Assembly: GCF_025370935.1 (NCBI RefSeq)
Contig: NC_133472.1
Span: 31,687,163 to 31,751,162 of the forward strand
Origin: Choristoneura fumiferana
Lineage: Eukaryota; Arthropoda; Insecta; Lepidoptera; Tortricidae
Direction: 5' to 3'
DNA: 64,000 bases
Positions 10,778 to 24,100 of the stretch are shown here, piece after piece; position 1 is the stretch's first letter, and each line of letters starts with the position of its first letter. The position numbers and the translations under genes were made by a program. The notes beneath the pieces are model-generated. The model saw only the letters and a list, made by a program, of their open reading frames with translations, searched no databases and was not told the origin of the DNA.

Positions 10778-11917
10778 ATTATCATTTAACGTTAAATCGG
10801 TTTGACAGTTGGTAACGTTACCACTTTTTAACGGTATTTAAAGCCCTGCAGTCAAGACAAGCTCTATTGTTTGTAATTGAGTCCGTTTTACGCGATGAAA
10901 GTTGACGAGATTAAAATTTATTTTGTTAGTTTTATAAAAGCTACATATTAGTAATCTGTGCAAGTATGTATCATTATGAACAATGTAGGTAGTAGTAAAA
11001 ATAATTATTTTAAAAATATATAACAAATAATTTTCGGAGAAATGATGAATATGATTACAAAGCGGTATTATTTTAAATAATCGAATAAAAAATTGTATAT
11101 GAAATGAGCCAATATGGACCCAGCAGAGCTACTACGAAACTCGATACTCGAAGTTCGTATCGTACCGTTCCTCTCGCTCTCGTATTAAATAGTATGAGTG
11201 CCAGAGGGACCGCACGACACGAACTTCGAGTTTCGAGTTGCATAGTAGCCCTGCTGGGCTGGGAGTGTCACCCGCTTTAAGCAGTCAAGCAGGGCTTGTT
11301 AACGTTACCAAATTCACACTATTAGTAACGTGAAATAACGGTAAAAATCATAAAAATACCTAGTACCGGTATTAAAATTTAACGTTAATTGATAACTTAA
11401 CATTATTTAACGTTACCTAATTACCGTTATTTTTACCGGTAAATTTACTTTACATTGTAGGGCTTGTTAACGTTACCCAATTCACATTATTATAACGATA
11501 CCGAAGTAACACTATCGGTAATTTTTGCTATGCTACCGAGTGTTGCCAATTTAGCGCGTGCATACTCGCTCGATAAATAAGGATAATCTGCCATTTAACG
11601 TTACCCAAACTTACCGGTAAATAGTAATATAAATACCGTTAAAATGATTTAACGATACTTTTGAATTAACGTTAATTTAATGAATAGCTGATAACGTTAC
11701 CATTTTTTATACCGGTAAAAAGTTGTATAAGTAACGGTAAATCGTTTAACGTTAATTATCATTTAACGTTAAATCGGTTTGACAGTTGGTAACGTTACCA
11801 CTTTTTAACGGTATTTAAAGCCCTGCAGTCAAGTCAAGCTCTATTGTTTGTAATTGAGTTCCGTTTTACGCGATGAAAGTTGACGAGATTAAAATTTATC
11901 TTGTTAGTTTTATAAAA
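10778..11917. repeat. Direct-repeat-bounded block rich in TAACGTTA palindromes
   Basis: A 162-bp segment at 10778-10939 recurs at 11755-11917 with only a few differences. Between and inside the copies the 8-bp palindrome TAACGTTA occurs 12 times (10787, 10813, 11300, 11380, 11408, 11468, 11596, 11667, 11692, 11747, 11764, 11790), with several ACCGGT palindromes in TTACCGGTAA context. A family A MITE (11124-11253) is inserted inside. The right copy ends about 430 bp before the LYPLAL1 start codon. Confidence 0.8.
11124..11253. mobile_element. MITE family A, complete copy
   Basis: 130-bp near-palindrome with ends CAGAGCTACTACGAAACTCG and GTTGCATAGTAGCCCTG, and TATTAAATAGTA at the centre. It is the best intact reference for the split copy around the LINE. 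Confidence 0.85.
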
Positions 11918-12345
11918 CAATAATATATTTTTAAGTGATTTGTGTTTCTTATTACGAAATATTTCAAGCTACATGGAGATATTTTTTTTTGTTCTTTCGA
12001 GATTCATGTATATTTTTTATAAAATATTGGCCTGAAACGTTCCTGGCGTGGAATGGAAAAAAAGCAAATGTCACCGTACCTACGCTATCCGAAAAGTACT
12101 ATAGTAATAATTCATTCAATACCTATTATTTTGTTGAATTTAATTTTGCCGAATAGCCTAAAAAAAAACTTTTTGCTTCTTGACTTATTTTTAACCCATA
12201 ATTTCAAGCTCTTTATTGTGACATTATTTATGTAACAAGATGGTTAGGTTATGAAATAAATGTGATAACAAATATCGGTGTTAAATATACAGGTTATTGT
12301 TAGCGTTATTACTGAAATCCTTGGGATATTGTATAAGCTGTAATA

Positions 12346-15300
12346 ATGTCTAGGCTTGGTGCTTTGCACTTAACTAAACCTACTGGTCCCAAGCACACTG
12401 CAACTGTTATATTCTTCCATGGATCTGGTAAGACTGTTGTTTTGTTTTGACTACACATGTTAATTTTAGCCTATCTTATGTGGAAAGGACGAAAAGTCAC
12501 TTTTTTCAGTAAGTACAAATAATTTACATTATTTCCAGTACTTACCTAAACAATTCGGTTTTCTTTGTGATAAGAATAAAAATTTATAAAGATGACCACA
12601 ATTCTGCCGCCGAAATGCGAAAGGGCATTATTTAACATTTTGAGAGAAATGTTGAAAGTTTTTTTTGTTTTTAATTTACAAAGAAATAAAGTAAAAATAG
12701 TCTTGCAATGTAGTAAAGGCATCACTAAAAAATGGACCTTTTCATTTCAACATTTTAGACAAGCAGATACAATGTTAGGAAAAATAGGCATATTTTCTGT
12801 TATTTATGCCTTTCCATTTTAATATTCAGCATCATTTAACATTAAAAATTAAGCACATATAGCCTACATAGACCCTATATTTTTAATAATTATCACTGAA
12901 ATTAACCTAAAAAGGTTAGTTAAAAAACTAAGCATTTTAACCATAACCAAATATGCCTCTGCTTTAATAAATCTAGTATCTAGTAAATCTGAAGTAGTAA
13001 ATCTATCTCAGGTTTTTGTGCCCTTTGGGCTAAAACAGTATTTCCCACAGTATTTCTCCTAGAAATGTACAAAAAATCAGACAGATGCACCTTTTTTCCT
13101 GATTCTGAATATGTGTTTAACTCAATTTCACTAAAAATGTTAGTAGTGCCCCTTTTCGTTATGACGGCAGAATTTATCTTGATCTATGTATGACCAAGAA
13201 CATGAAAATTCTAATTTGAAATTATTCAGGTTCTTCTTTCAATAGCTGCTTGACAGAGAAAATATTTTATCCACATTTACATTTATCTATCAGCAATAAT
13301 TTGTTGTTTTTGGGCTTTATTTTATATTGCTCCACATCTAGATACAAAAACTAACATTAATATTCCCCAAACATGTATGATTGTATGGTAATACTGCCAT
13401 GCTCAAGCCAAAAGGTATCTATTCAAATCAAATTTAGAGACATAGTCGAAAAACACATTTTTTTTAATCAATTTTCAAACTCGATCTTAAAGTTTGATTT
13501 TGTTACTTAGCTACCTTTTAGCTTGAGCATGGCAGAATAGGTTTTATTACTTCAGAAATTTTGTTTATTTTATTGAGACTTTTCTTCCTACTTTCATCAC
13601 TGTTGACCACCACAGTGTAAACTTTTACTTACTTATTTGCTTACAATAACTTGAGTATTGTACTAAATACGAAATAAAACTTTACTAAACAAAAATAATT
13701 TCTTAACATTTTCAGGAGATAGCGGTGGAAATATGAAAGAATGGGTGCAAATAATGGCAAAGAACTTTGTCTTTCCTCATATCAAAGTGATGTTCCCTAC
13801 GGCTCCTCTGCAACCTTACTCTCCAAATGGTGGTACCATGAGTAATGTTTGGTTTGATCGTGCTGGTATATCACCCGATGTTCCTGAAAAAATTGACTCA
13901 CTATCTGAAATTGAAGTAGAAGTGAAGAATCTCATCCAAAATGAAAAACAACTCGGAATACCGAGTAATAGAATAGTTATTGGTAAGTACAGTATATTTT
14001 TTTCACAGTTTTCCTAAAGCACATGGTGGTAGAAAGCATCCTCACATCCTTTTTAACTGCCTTTGTGTCATTGTTGCACTGTTTAACACCAACCAAATCA
14101 GCTATTACAATTGTAATAGAATGATTGAAAAAACCTGACTGCTTTAAAAAGCTAAAAGGAAAAAAAGCAAGTCTAGTTGGCTAGAACTCTGTTAAATAAC
14201 TTATAGTTCAACAGTCGGGGTCCCATTCAAAATCGTGACCGGCCCTAAAATGCAGCCTTTTCCTAAAAAGTATTATAACATGTTTGAACAGGCTATTTTA
14301 TTTAAAACCCATATTGCTACAATACTTACAATTTTTTTTTAATTCCCAGTCATATTTCTTTTCACGGATGCCATATTTAAATATTATATGATATTATAAC
14401 TATACAATCATCCTTTGGGCAGTTGGGTAAAAATACAATTCAAAGTCAAAATTGTTTATTGGATCTCACATTACAGGCATTAGGATGGAAAATTACAAAC
14501 TAGGTATACATTATTGTTTTGTTAAGAGAACTTGATGTGTCTGAAAAGTTTTGTAAAATTTAGTTGAGTAGCAGTCATTTATTATGAGAAGATTTGATAT
14601 AAATAAAAGATTATGGTCAAGCTAAATGAAACCATTTATTATAAAGCTTTCTAATTTATAGCAGCATACCACCTGTAAAGATGGTTTGAAAAAATGTTGT
14701 AATTAGCTTTGTTACTGCCACTTTGACTGCATTTTTGAATGTTGACTGCACTTAACATTATTTCTAATGGAACTATTTTGCAGGTGGGTTCTCAATGGGC
14801 GGTGCCTTAACATTGCATGCAGCCTATAGATGGGACAGAAATATAGCTGGAGCCTTTGTGATTAGTTCTTTTCTCAATAAAGAGTCTGCTGTCTACCGAG
14901 ATTTGAAGGCTAATCCTAGTACTGAATGTAAGTTATCATATCAATCTATCTCTTTATAATATAGGTAGATGCTGAAGTGAAAACTTCGTTGTTTTAATAT
15001 TTTTAAGGATACAGTTAGGCTGCATTTCCACCTGAGATGTGTGAGGATGTGTTGTGAGGAATGTGTTTTTCATGAAACAATAGAAACTCTTCATTTATCT
15101 ATCCTCGCACAGCGCACATCTGTAATGCAAACAGCTAGGTAGAGCTTGTTTCTCAAACTATTTGATTTTTGCCCTATAAATATCACTTAATACCAAGAGA
15201 AACTTCTCTTGGGAATGTTTTATTGCAATTAGGTATATACATTATCTATCTATTCTATATATGTATATAACAAAAAAAAAATTGTGAAATCGGTCCAGCC

Positions 15301-15850
15301 GTTCCCGCAAAACTCGGGAACACACTCGGGTTCACAATTTTTTTTTGTTGCGAAGCCGCGGTCAACAGCTAGTTATATATAAAAATAAATCCCTATTTGC
15401 CTTGGTCACTGCATCACGTATGAACGGCTGGACCGATTTCGCTAATTATTTTTTTGTTGTGTTTGCTATTGTCAGGAGAAGGTTCTTATAAAAGAAGATT
15501 TAGAAATTTAAAAAAAAAAACTACACCGGGGGCGAAGCCGCGGGCACCAGCTAGTGTATTATAGTTTTAAAGAGTGTAATTTTAGAGTACAAGATGTTTG
15601 ACGTATTGCACATAGTCACACGTCTTTTAGTTTGAAAAAAATATATATTGCAGTGCCACCTCTACTTCAATGCCATGGAGACAGTGATGACTTAGTGTAT
15701 ATGCAATGGGGCGAAGCAACATTCAAGGAATTAAGAGCTCTCGGAGTCCAAGGCCAGTTCCACATCCTTCAGCGATTGGGGCATCAGATCAATAAACGAG
15801 GAATGAACTTAGTGAAGGACTTTATTGAAAAACTTTTACCTGATGTTTGA
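12346..15850 (+). CDS. LYPLAL1: Lysophospholipase-like protein 1 (acyl-protein thioesterase family)
   Basis: Four exons (12346-12427, 13716-13982, 14784-14927, 15654-15850) join in frame to 229 aa plus TGA; all junctions are phase 1 with GTAAG-type donors. It is an alpha/beta hydrolase of the APT/LYPLA group and, in vertebrates, a cytosolic carboxylesterase with limited depalmitoylase activity. Seen: oxyanion-loop motif FFHGSGDSGGN (about residues 23-33), PTAPLQPYSPNGG and SNVWFDR (both diagnostic of LYPLAL1), nucleophile elbow GGFSMGG with Ser120, Asp176 in CHGDSDDLV, and His208 in LGHQIN. All three catalytic residues are present. Human LYPLAL1 is 237 aa, so this is full length. There is no signal peptide or membrane helix. 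APT1/APT2 is the alternative, but the WFDR and SSFLNKESAVY segments favour LYPLAL1. Introns 1-3 hold repeats only. Confidence 0.95.
14205..14280. repeat. Short repeat shared with 49918-49995
   Basis: GTCGGGGTCCCATTCAAAATCGTGAC matches CAGTCGGGACCCATTCAAAATCGTGAC near 49918 (quoted here only by position: 14213-14240). It is probably the end of a DNA element, inside LYPLAL1 intron 2. Confidence 0.4.
15010..15140. repeat. Interspersed repeat, related to 26870-26995
   Basis: AGGCTGCATTTCCACCTGAG ... GAATGTGTTTTTCATGAA ... CCTCGCACA. The same blocks occur in inverse order at 26870-26995, which ends ACGCAGCCTAAG. It is likely a MITE family, inserted in LYPLAL1 intron 3. Confidence 0.5.
15277..15556. 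repeat. Two tandem RTE-type 3'-end repeats in LYPLAL1 intron 3
   Basis: Each contains a GGCTGGACCGATTT or CGGTCCAGCCGTTCC block and ends with GCGAAGCCGCGG(T/G)CA(A/C)CAGCTAGT (ends at about 15373 and 15555). This is the typical 3' terminus of lepidopteran RTE-like retroelements. No coding capacity. Confidence 0.7.
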
Positions 15851-15939
15851 GGTTAAATTTTTTGATTGACTGTAAATGTTGGGTGGGATATTATCTGTTT
15901 TTACCATTTTTTAGTTTATTTAAGCTATAACAATACAGA

Positions 15940-15945
15940 AATAAA
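15940..15945 (+). other. Poly(A) signal of the LYPLAL1 gene
   Basis: Canonical AATAAA, 90 bp after the TGA stop, in an AT-rich 3' flank. Confidence 0.65.
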
Positions 15946-15950
15946 TGATT

Positions 15951-18167
15951 TTGATTTACAAGTAACATCCAAGCTTTAACCAATGCGTCTGGTAATCTCA
16001 ACTCCGAGAAGTGATATATTCAGCTCCAATATCGGAACCGACTCTGCTTCTCGACCCCAACTCGTTTATTGAATCTTATTGTTCCCATTGGGGAATTCAA
16101 GTTTTATGTCAGTTTTTGATTCCATGTTGTTACATTTTGTAATTTTTTAACAAAATATTAGCAATATAAAACACAGTGTTTGTGTCCTACTCCTAGTTTT
16201 TTTTTAATGTTCAAATTTCAAAATAATGAGTGTTGGTATTTTCGATGCATGCTTTGGCATAGCGAACTGATGAGCGAGCTTGTTCTGTAGCGAAGGCTAA
16301 GCGATTCCGATCCGTCCGACTCCGTCGGTACCGAGACCGAGGTATTGAAGTACCAAATTTCCGATTTACTCGCTTACGGCTCCGTGATAGAATGATAGCG
16401 AAGTAAGTCTTGCTCGACCCAATAGGTTGATTAGAGCAGAGTTAGTAATTCCTCGGAGTCGATAAGATTTGAAATGAGTCGATAAGGGATTCGCATTTTC
16501 GCAGAGCAACATAACCGTACACTATGCTACCAGATGTTAGACACATCAAGATGAGCTCTGGTTGAGTTCGAAACGCGTCAGTGTAGTGTGGTGGTGGTGA
16601 TAGATGTTTGTGTGATTTGTGCGTGTTCTTACAGTGTGGAGGTGGAGGAACTGCATGAACTCGCATATTTTGCATAAACTTACATAACTATCATAAGGTC
16701 GCGGTTGAGCAACGAAATTCTTTTAGTTCATAAAAAAATGTTGGCTTTATTGTGTCTCACACCGATCTCGTAAGGTTAAAAGGTGATCTTTAAAGGCTGG
16801 AAGTTGTGCACTAAAACGTAGACCTACTTCTGTTATCTACAGCTACCAACTTAGTAAAATAAATCATCACATCATGTATGTAAATCAATAGCTCTTGATA
16901 GCTTACAACATACCTATGTAGATACATTCTGACTATGTAATATGTGTAATGAATTTTAATTTAATCTTGAGGCAATTGTTATTTAGGATTATATTAAGTG
17001 TTAAATTACTATTAGGAAACTAACAAAGTATGTAGATTAGATATCTATTGATATAACTATTATTATCTAAATAAAATATTGGTTATAAATAAACTTGTTT
17101 TATTGTAATCTGATACTTATGGCAATATCACTTTCGAAACTATTTGTTTAACGTGAATAATAAATAATTAATGTAACAAGTAGCTTTTGCGCTACTGGGT
17201 AACTAGGTAGTAAATTTTACGATTATTCTACATATAGTAGGTACTTCATAGTTAAGTGATTATTGAGCAAGCCAATAATAAAACAAAAAACAATTCTATA
17301 CTGAGCGGCAAAAATCTGTACCATCAGAATTTCACTACGATATTATTGTACCTACTGTCAACGGATTCACAAGTAGGTAGGTACAGTCACCAGCACCAAT
17401 ATCTGACGCAACAAGCGTGCATAAATATCTGATACGACTCTATTTCTAGGGCCGGAAGGACGTGGCAGATATTATTGCACGCTCCGCTGTGGCAGATATT
17501 AATGCTGGTAACTGTACTTAGGTATTCCAAATTTCAGCTCATTCGAAAAATTAGTTGCTGGTTTAAATAAATAATACATACCTACCTACTCGTACATACA
17601 TATGTGTGAAGTTAAATTAAAGCTTTAAAACTAACACTGCGTGCACAAAATCATGCGCAAAATCATAAAAAATCTAGGCGATTGTTCTGTTTGAATGTAA
17701 TTAATATTATTTTTTATTTAATACCTGCACGAGACGAGATTACAAAAGGTTCAGAATACTAATTCTCTTTTTTTACGTTTGTTCTCTGGTCATACCTACA
17801 TATTTAAATTAACACTTTATTTCTGCGCAGTTCTTTGCATGGATGGATTACTTACATCCGATGGTTTTAAAAATATAATTTAACGACCTCCATTTATTGA
17901 GCTCATTGGATCATTGAGCATGGCCATTTACGCTTATGTGTAGTGTAGGTACGACACCAAAGAGTATAAGTACCTATGTAGATACGACATTTACGTTTTT
18001 AACGTCAGTCAGTAATTTCTCTATACTATATTATTATAACATAACAAACAATACTCTCAAAATACTCTTCGGTAAGCAACAAAGAGTATTAGTAAGTTAT
18101 ATGTTGTGGCATACTGATCTTATGATTTGTTTCAGCTGGTAAAAATAATTTAAAATAGCGCGGCAAA
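15951..18167. other. Intergenic region between LYPLAL1 and SPAG17
   Basis: No gene is seen. The region from 15960 to 16480 has repeated short GAGTCGATAAG and CTCCG motifs and may be a decayed repeat. A palindromic MITE lies at 17382-17516. The promoter of SPAG17 should be close to 18167; TTTCAG at about 18135 could be the acceptor of an untranslated first exon. Confidence 0.4.
17382..17516. mobile_element. Palindromic MITE with TACAGTCACCAGCA ends
   Basis: 135 bp. The left end TACAGTCACCAGCACCAATA pairs with the right end AATGCTGGTAACTGTA. AGATATTA/TAATATCTG-type arms lie inside. No ORF. Confidence 0.7.
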
Positions 18168-21100
18168 ATGGGCCCAAAGAAAGGCAAGGATTTAACATTG
18201 GACGAAAATTATTGGCGAATATGCATCGAGGATGCTTCGCTGAATGATGAATCGTGTTCTGTTAAGGTTATAATCATGGAACCCGCTGGTAGTGATCAAG
18301 ACCGCATGTACTTGAACAAATTTGAAGTATTTGCTGCTGAAGAAAAGAGATTTGTCATAAAAAATATTTGCAAAACTGAGACTATATTTATGGTTAATCA
18401 ACTAGGTGGTGAGAAAAAAGTAAAAGATGATAATCTCCGTGTATTTGAAGAAGGTCAAGCATATTTGAAAGACAAGAAAGATATTCCACCAGACATACTG
18501 GCGTTGATAATTAAGCATCTCATTTTAAAAATGAAAGATGAATATCTATTTATACAACGCCAAAAACTAGAAGTGCGTGAGGGGATGCGCCAAGAGTCTT
18601 CCACTATGATCGCCAGACCTGAAGTTAGGGGCACAGTTAACGTTAAACCCCCTGCACCGCCGGAACCACCACCAGAACAACCTAAACCAAAGGGGAAGAA
18701 AGGTGAACCAGAAGTAGTAAGTCTTGTGCCTGAACCAGATGAAGGCAAAAAGTATAACACATTATTAAGGGTGAGAGGAGAGGAGTGGAGAGACAAAGTT
18801 TATGTCGATGACTTCCCTATAGATGGACCAAATCTTTACGTTGCAGTTACAGGATTCGTCGAGCCTTTCCTAGCAGGGTGCCTCGTGAAAATTGGGGTAC
18901 CGTTGAAAGCTGTGGTTCAAATCAGAATTGACCCTACCTCAATAAAGATACCGTCGACGTTGTTACGGTCTACAAAAAGAGGACAAAGTCAAACTGACAT
19001 TCTAACTGAAAAATCATTGAAATTCTGGGAGGATTTACAGCAACTACGTATAAACAGAGATTCTGCAGATGATTTTAAAGATACAGCATTTGTGGTTTTT
19101 TCGCCACCTTACTGGGATTCAGAAAATTTATCTGGAGACCCTGATAAAATATATGATGAATTATGTTTTCTTATGTATGACGTTCAAGATTTGACTCGAC
19201 AACATGCTCATTATTTAGAAAACTTGGACATTATTAAAATTCCAGAAGAAACTGAAAATGAGAGATTTATAAAGTATTATCATCAACAAATCTGTGATTT
19301 GCCTCTAGAGTGTGTAACTACGTATTCAGTATTAGATAGTATTCTTCAAACTGTCTGCAAGAGTCAAGAAATAAGGGATCAGAGCAGTGGGACATCACTT
19401 TCAACTACTTTCACTTTTAATCGGCCTGCTCCTGTTGAAGATGATAAAGTAAAGAAAGCTGAAACTCTTGTAAACGATGTATTTAGTGTACTTTGCTTAA
19501 CAGATTCGAATAAAAAAAATTATCGCCTTACCTATGGAGAAGAATATGAAAATCACAAGGATCCCATTGTCATTAACCACGGAGACGCAGCAAAATCCCA
19601 GACATTTCATTTGGGTAATATAAATATGAATAATATCGTTTTTTCAATGTTACTAGGCATGCCAGTCAATCAATTATGGCTAAATCAGGAACGTCCAGAG
19701 GGTGAACTAGAAGCAAAAGTAAATTTTCATGTGAATGTACTTTTATCCTGTTTCGATAGACTTGATGTAGAGACGGCTGAACTTTATAGGCTTCTACATA
19801 TTCTAGCATGTAGAAAATTATTCAACAATAGAAGCTCGCTTAAAAAACATCACCTACCTTCTACAACAATATCGGAATTCAAAAAGGTTTATTTAAAACG
19901 TAGTGTTCTGGCCGAACCATTGCCTAAAGGCCCAACCTTATTTATCTCGAGCAGCACAACATCGCCTTCATTCCCATCGATGACCAAGAGTGAGAATATC
20001 TCGGAACTTATAGAGTCTAGTGAAGAGGACGAAGATGTGCGACGAATAAGATTTCTATTTGACTGTCCCGACATAAGCGAACTAGTTTCTGCTGCTGAAA
20101 TAGCCAACGGCGAACCAATACTGAATACAATTGATGATTTTGATTACTTTGAAGACTTTACAGGAACACGCGCATTTCAAGTTTTACGTGAAGCGTTTAA
20201 TAAATTCAACTGCGTTGACTATAAATATTGTGAAGTGACTGATTGCTTTGTATTAATGTTTTTTAATAGTCATGATAAAGACGGCTTAGCTCGTGAAGAA
20301 TGGCGAAGTCATTTGGCGACTCCACTCTGTTTACAAGATTTTTTTGATTTCGTTCTAGAGGAACGTTACGATTGGATCAAAAATGAAGAAAAAATTTACG
20401 ATGACACTCTCGCTATAAATTCCCTTACGCAATCTAAAGAAGCGGTTAATCCAAATGCATCAAAATCATGTGTAGAAAATCAAGACGTGGATATGGAACT
20501 TCTGATGGAAGGTTCTCTGAAATTCCAAGAAATTGTGAAATTGGAAGAACCAGATGAGCCAGAGCCAGATGATACTCCCCTGTCAGCCAAAAAAACTGGA
20601 TCGCCGCCTTCAACGGACAGGGACTCCAGCAAAAAAACTAAATCAAGTGCAGCTACTAAAAGAACGTCATTATTGGCTCCAGTAAGTAATTCAGATAGCT
20701 CTGTTCCGATACCAAGTAAACCGTTTCAAGGTTATGACTTGGGTGACAGAAGAGTTGAAGTGTTCGGAAAAGATGGTGTTTTTTATTCTAATGACGGAAC
20801 ACGCGTTTCCAGTATGTACACTTTATTAATACCTAGTAATTTAGAATATGTCGTACTTAACGTAGTGCCTGGGAATGGTAATAACGAGTTCTGGGTACAT
20901 AGAGCTTTAGGAGAATTCGTGACTCCCCTGGTATTAGATACTTGTGAATCTTTTAGGATAACAAGCAAAGATCAGGTGATGATAAACATTAAGAAACAAA
21001 AATACGAAGTACCTATCCCGATCGCAACGACTTCAATGACTGACAATCCAAAGATGAGGGAGAGTATGTTGAAAGAATCTTCTGACAATTTAAATGAAAT

Positions 21101-24100
21101 GTCTCATGTATTCGAAGTAAGAACGTATCATTCTCTTTATGTTACCTGGCCCAATGGACTAATTACTGAATCCATACACGAAGAAAATTCTTCAGTTCTA
21201 TCTCATATTAAACAGTACTATGTTGAACCGGTGCGCCATCTGGATGAAGAAATGCGATGTATCAGTTTGAACGGAGAGGTAATTATTTTTAAGGATTCTG
21301 GTGACATTGAAGTTTTGCGACCAAATGGTTCTTTTATAAAAATTACTAAATATAGCAAGAGAGTTGTTGTAAACGCCGATACATTAGAAGACCACAACAG
21401 CGAGGCAAGTTCAGATAAAAGTAAGAAGGGTAAAGACAAAGGTAAAGATAAACCTGCAGAAAAAGAAAAAGACAAAGGCAAGGAGAAACCAAGCAAACTA
21501 TCTTCTAAGTCTTCGAAAAATCCGATTTCTGATGATGAATCACTGCCTGCTAATAAAGACCTTGAATATGAACTATTTGTTGAAGAATTTGAGATTATCG
21601 AAACGAGTGGACTCCGACAAAAGTGGATAAATGACTGCTCGTTTGATATAGAGAAATTACTTATAAGAACTGCTACGGATTATTGTTTAGGGGAGGTATT
21701 TTCTCGACGAATGGATGGAACACATATTTTGCTGAACAAAAACGGTGTTCAAATTGTTACTTTTCCCAACCACACACGGATTATCACAACGTTTACGGTT
21801 GAAGATGATGAAATATACCCAGAATGGACAGAAGAAGAAATTGAATACTTCGATTTGTTTAGTACAACTAATGTTGATGTAAATGAACTCGATACAGAAA
21901 CATTAAAATCGAAAGCTTCACAGTCACAAAAGAGCTACACAGGCACTAACTACAGTGCTACCAGCAGAATAAGCTCTTCCTCTAAAAAACTTGAAGAGGA
22001 AGAATTCAAGAACCATGTCCGTAATGATGGATACATTTCAATTCAGATTACCTTCATCATTGAACATGAAAATTTTGCTACAATCAGTATCAATAAAGCG
22101 GATGAAAAAGTTACTGTAGACTCACCTAATAATACGAGTGTAATATTAGATAAAAACAATCACTACGAAATAAGTCTGGATGCGGTAACAGTTGCAAAGT
22201 TCGAAGGTGAAAATTTATTCATAGACTATGAAGCCTGCCCCGAATGCCGATCTAGCACGACATGCAAAATTAAAATATGTCATGACGAAATGTGTTCCGT
22301 TACTAAAATGCAACAACATTGGTTAAAACTGAAAGATTCGTTTTGCAAAACTGTGGTAGTAAATGAAGAGGGTTGTATAAGTTTTATGGAAGATACTGCA
22401 GATTTTTGCAATGAAAATGTTGTGCAAAGTGAAGATGCGCAGCAATACGCTGCGCGCGGTGACGCTTCAGAACGCGTTGATGAAGATCGAGCACTGGATG
22501 GGAAGTCGGAAAACTCTTATGTGTCTCATGGTAAATGTAGGGAAATGTATCAGGCGAAGACTATGCGGTTTTTTGTGCTTAGACGGTAAGATACTCTCAA
22601 ACGGATTTACTTGGTGTTGTGTTAGAATAAATAAATCTGTCGCGAGTATTTATTTCCTTTTTTTACAGCGAGTTGACGTGTTCTGAGCTGGTACACCGCG
22701 CACTCTTGGAACAGTACAAAAAGGCGTGCCGCTGGCAGCCTTGGTGCTCCATCAACGAACACGACACCTTCGGAGACCATCGCAGCTTAGTCTCCTTGTT
22801 GACGCCTGTGCATCTGACTGAAACTGAGGTTTGTTGAAATGTAGACAGGGCCAAAAATCGGGCCCATAGTCATGAAAGGTACTTTATATATCGGTTTGCT
22901 TTCAGTCGCCTTGCCTCTCTCTAGCTAGGTACTTCATCAAAATTGTTAGGTTATAACCTAACCAACAAGAAGTTAGAAAACCCCCGACTTTGTCACTTCA
23001 AAGTTCAATATCTCAAAAACGGCTGGACCGATTAAAATGAAAAATGTCTAAGAACCATCGCTAGAAAACCGGCTTTTAAATAAAAAAACCGCATTAAAAT
23101 TGGTCCACCCGTTTAAGAGCTACGGTTCCACATACAGACACACATAGCAGTCAAACTTGCAACACCCCTCTTTTTGCGTCGGGGGTTAATAAAATCTCCG
23201 AGTAGCTAAATTGGGGGGACAACTATTTTTAATAAATAAATAAAGGCTCTGTTGAGTAATGAATTCAATAAGTAGGTAGGTATTCATATTCGTCTCGATC
23301 ACTTCATTTAAAATTACTATTCATTCATAGATAACGTTGTCTTAGATTGACCCTGTAAGCAATTATAAACCTATATAAATTTTCTTGTTAGTGGAAATAG
23401 TTAGATAGAAATAACCGAGAGTAAACATTTGATTAAAGTTAAATAGTTTAATCATTAAACTAAGTAATGAATCGAGAAAACAATATCTACGCGTCCTGAA
23501 ATAGTGGTCCGGGAAAAGTAGAATTATTTTTAAATAATATAAAAGTTTTTACAATTAATTATTTTTCAGAAATGGCTAATGGAGTCTAAAATGGCTGACA
23601 AGCCTGCTTACTTGGCGTACAAGGATCTAAAGAAGGATACTGGAAAAGGATTTTACCATTGGATGCGGCCGTACCAGAGATTTGAGCCGCATCCTATGAA
23701 GCCAGCCAATGTGCTCCCCCCACGATTGCCCAGAGCATTCATATTAAGGTATGATGAAAATTTGGTTTTCAAAAAGATTTCAATTTACTTAAAGAAACTT
23801 TCAACAGGACAATTGAAGTTACTTTCTCCACGAGAAGTGGCATTCTTATTGTTTAAAAGATAATCAGAAATTAACAAAATTATTTATGAGCAGTGATGTA
23901 AAACAGTGCAATTTTTTTTTGCTGACCTTACCTACTGACATTGTCACCCTGTTACGTATTCGTAGGTACCTAAGGTCGTAGATATCGAATATCGGACTGC
24001 TTTTATTTGTACGTAGTTTATTATTTAGTAGCGTTTGATTTTCTGACGAGTCTTCAAATAGCTCAACGACCTCAGCGGGGATGCAATATACTTACGAGAA

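Noticed and set aside
10778..11917. LTR retrotransposon (solo or with short LTRs)
   Set aside because: The 162-bp direct repeats lack TG...CA ends, a primer-binding site and any gag or pol sequence.
23749..23863. Extension of the SPAG17 exon 3 frame past 23748 (38 further codons)
   Set aside because: A strong donor (AAG^GTATGA) ends the exon and the downstream exon joins in phase; the extra codons are intron read-through.
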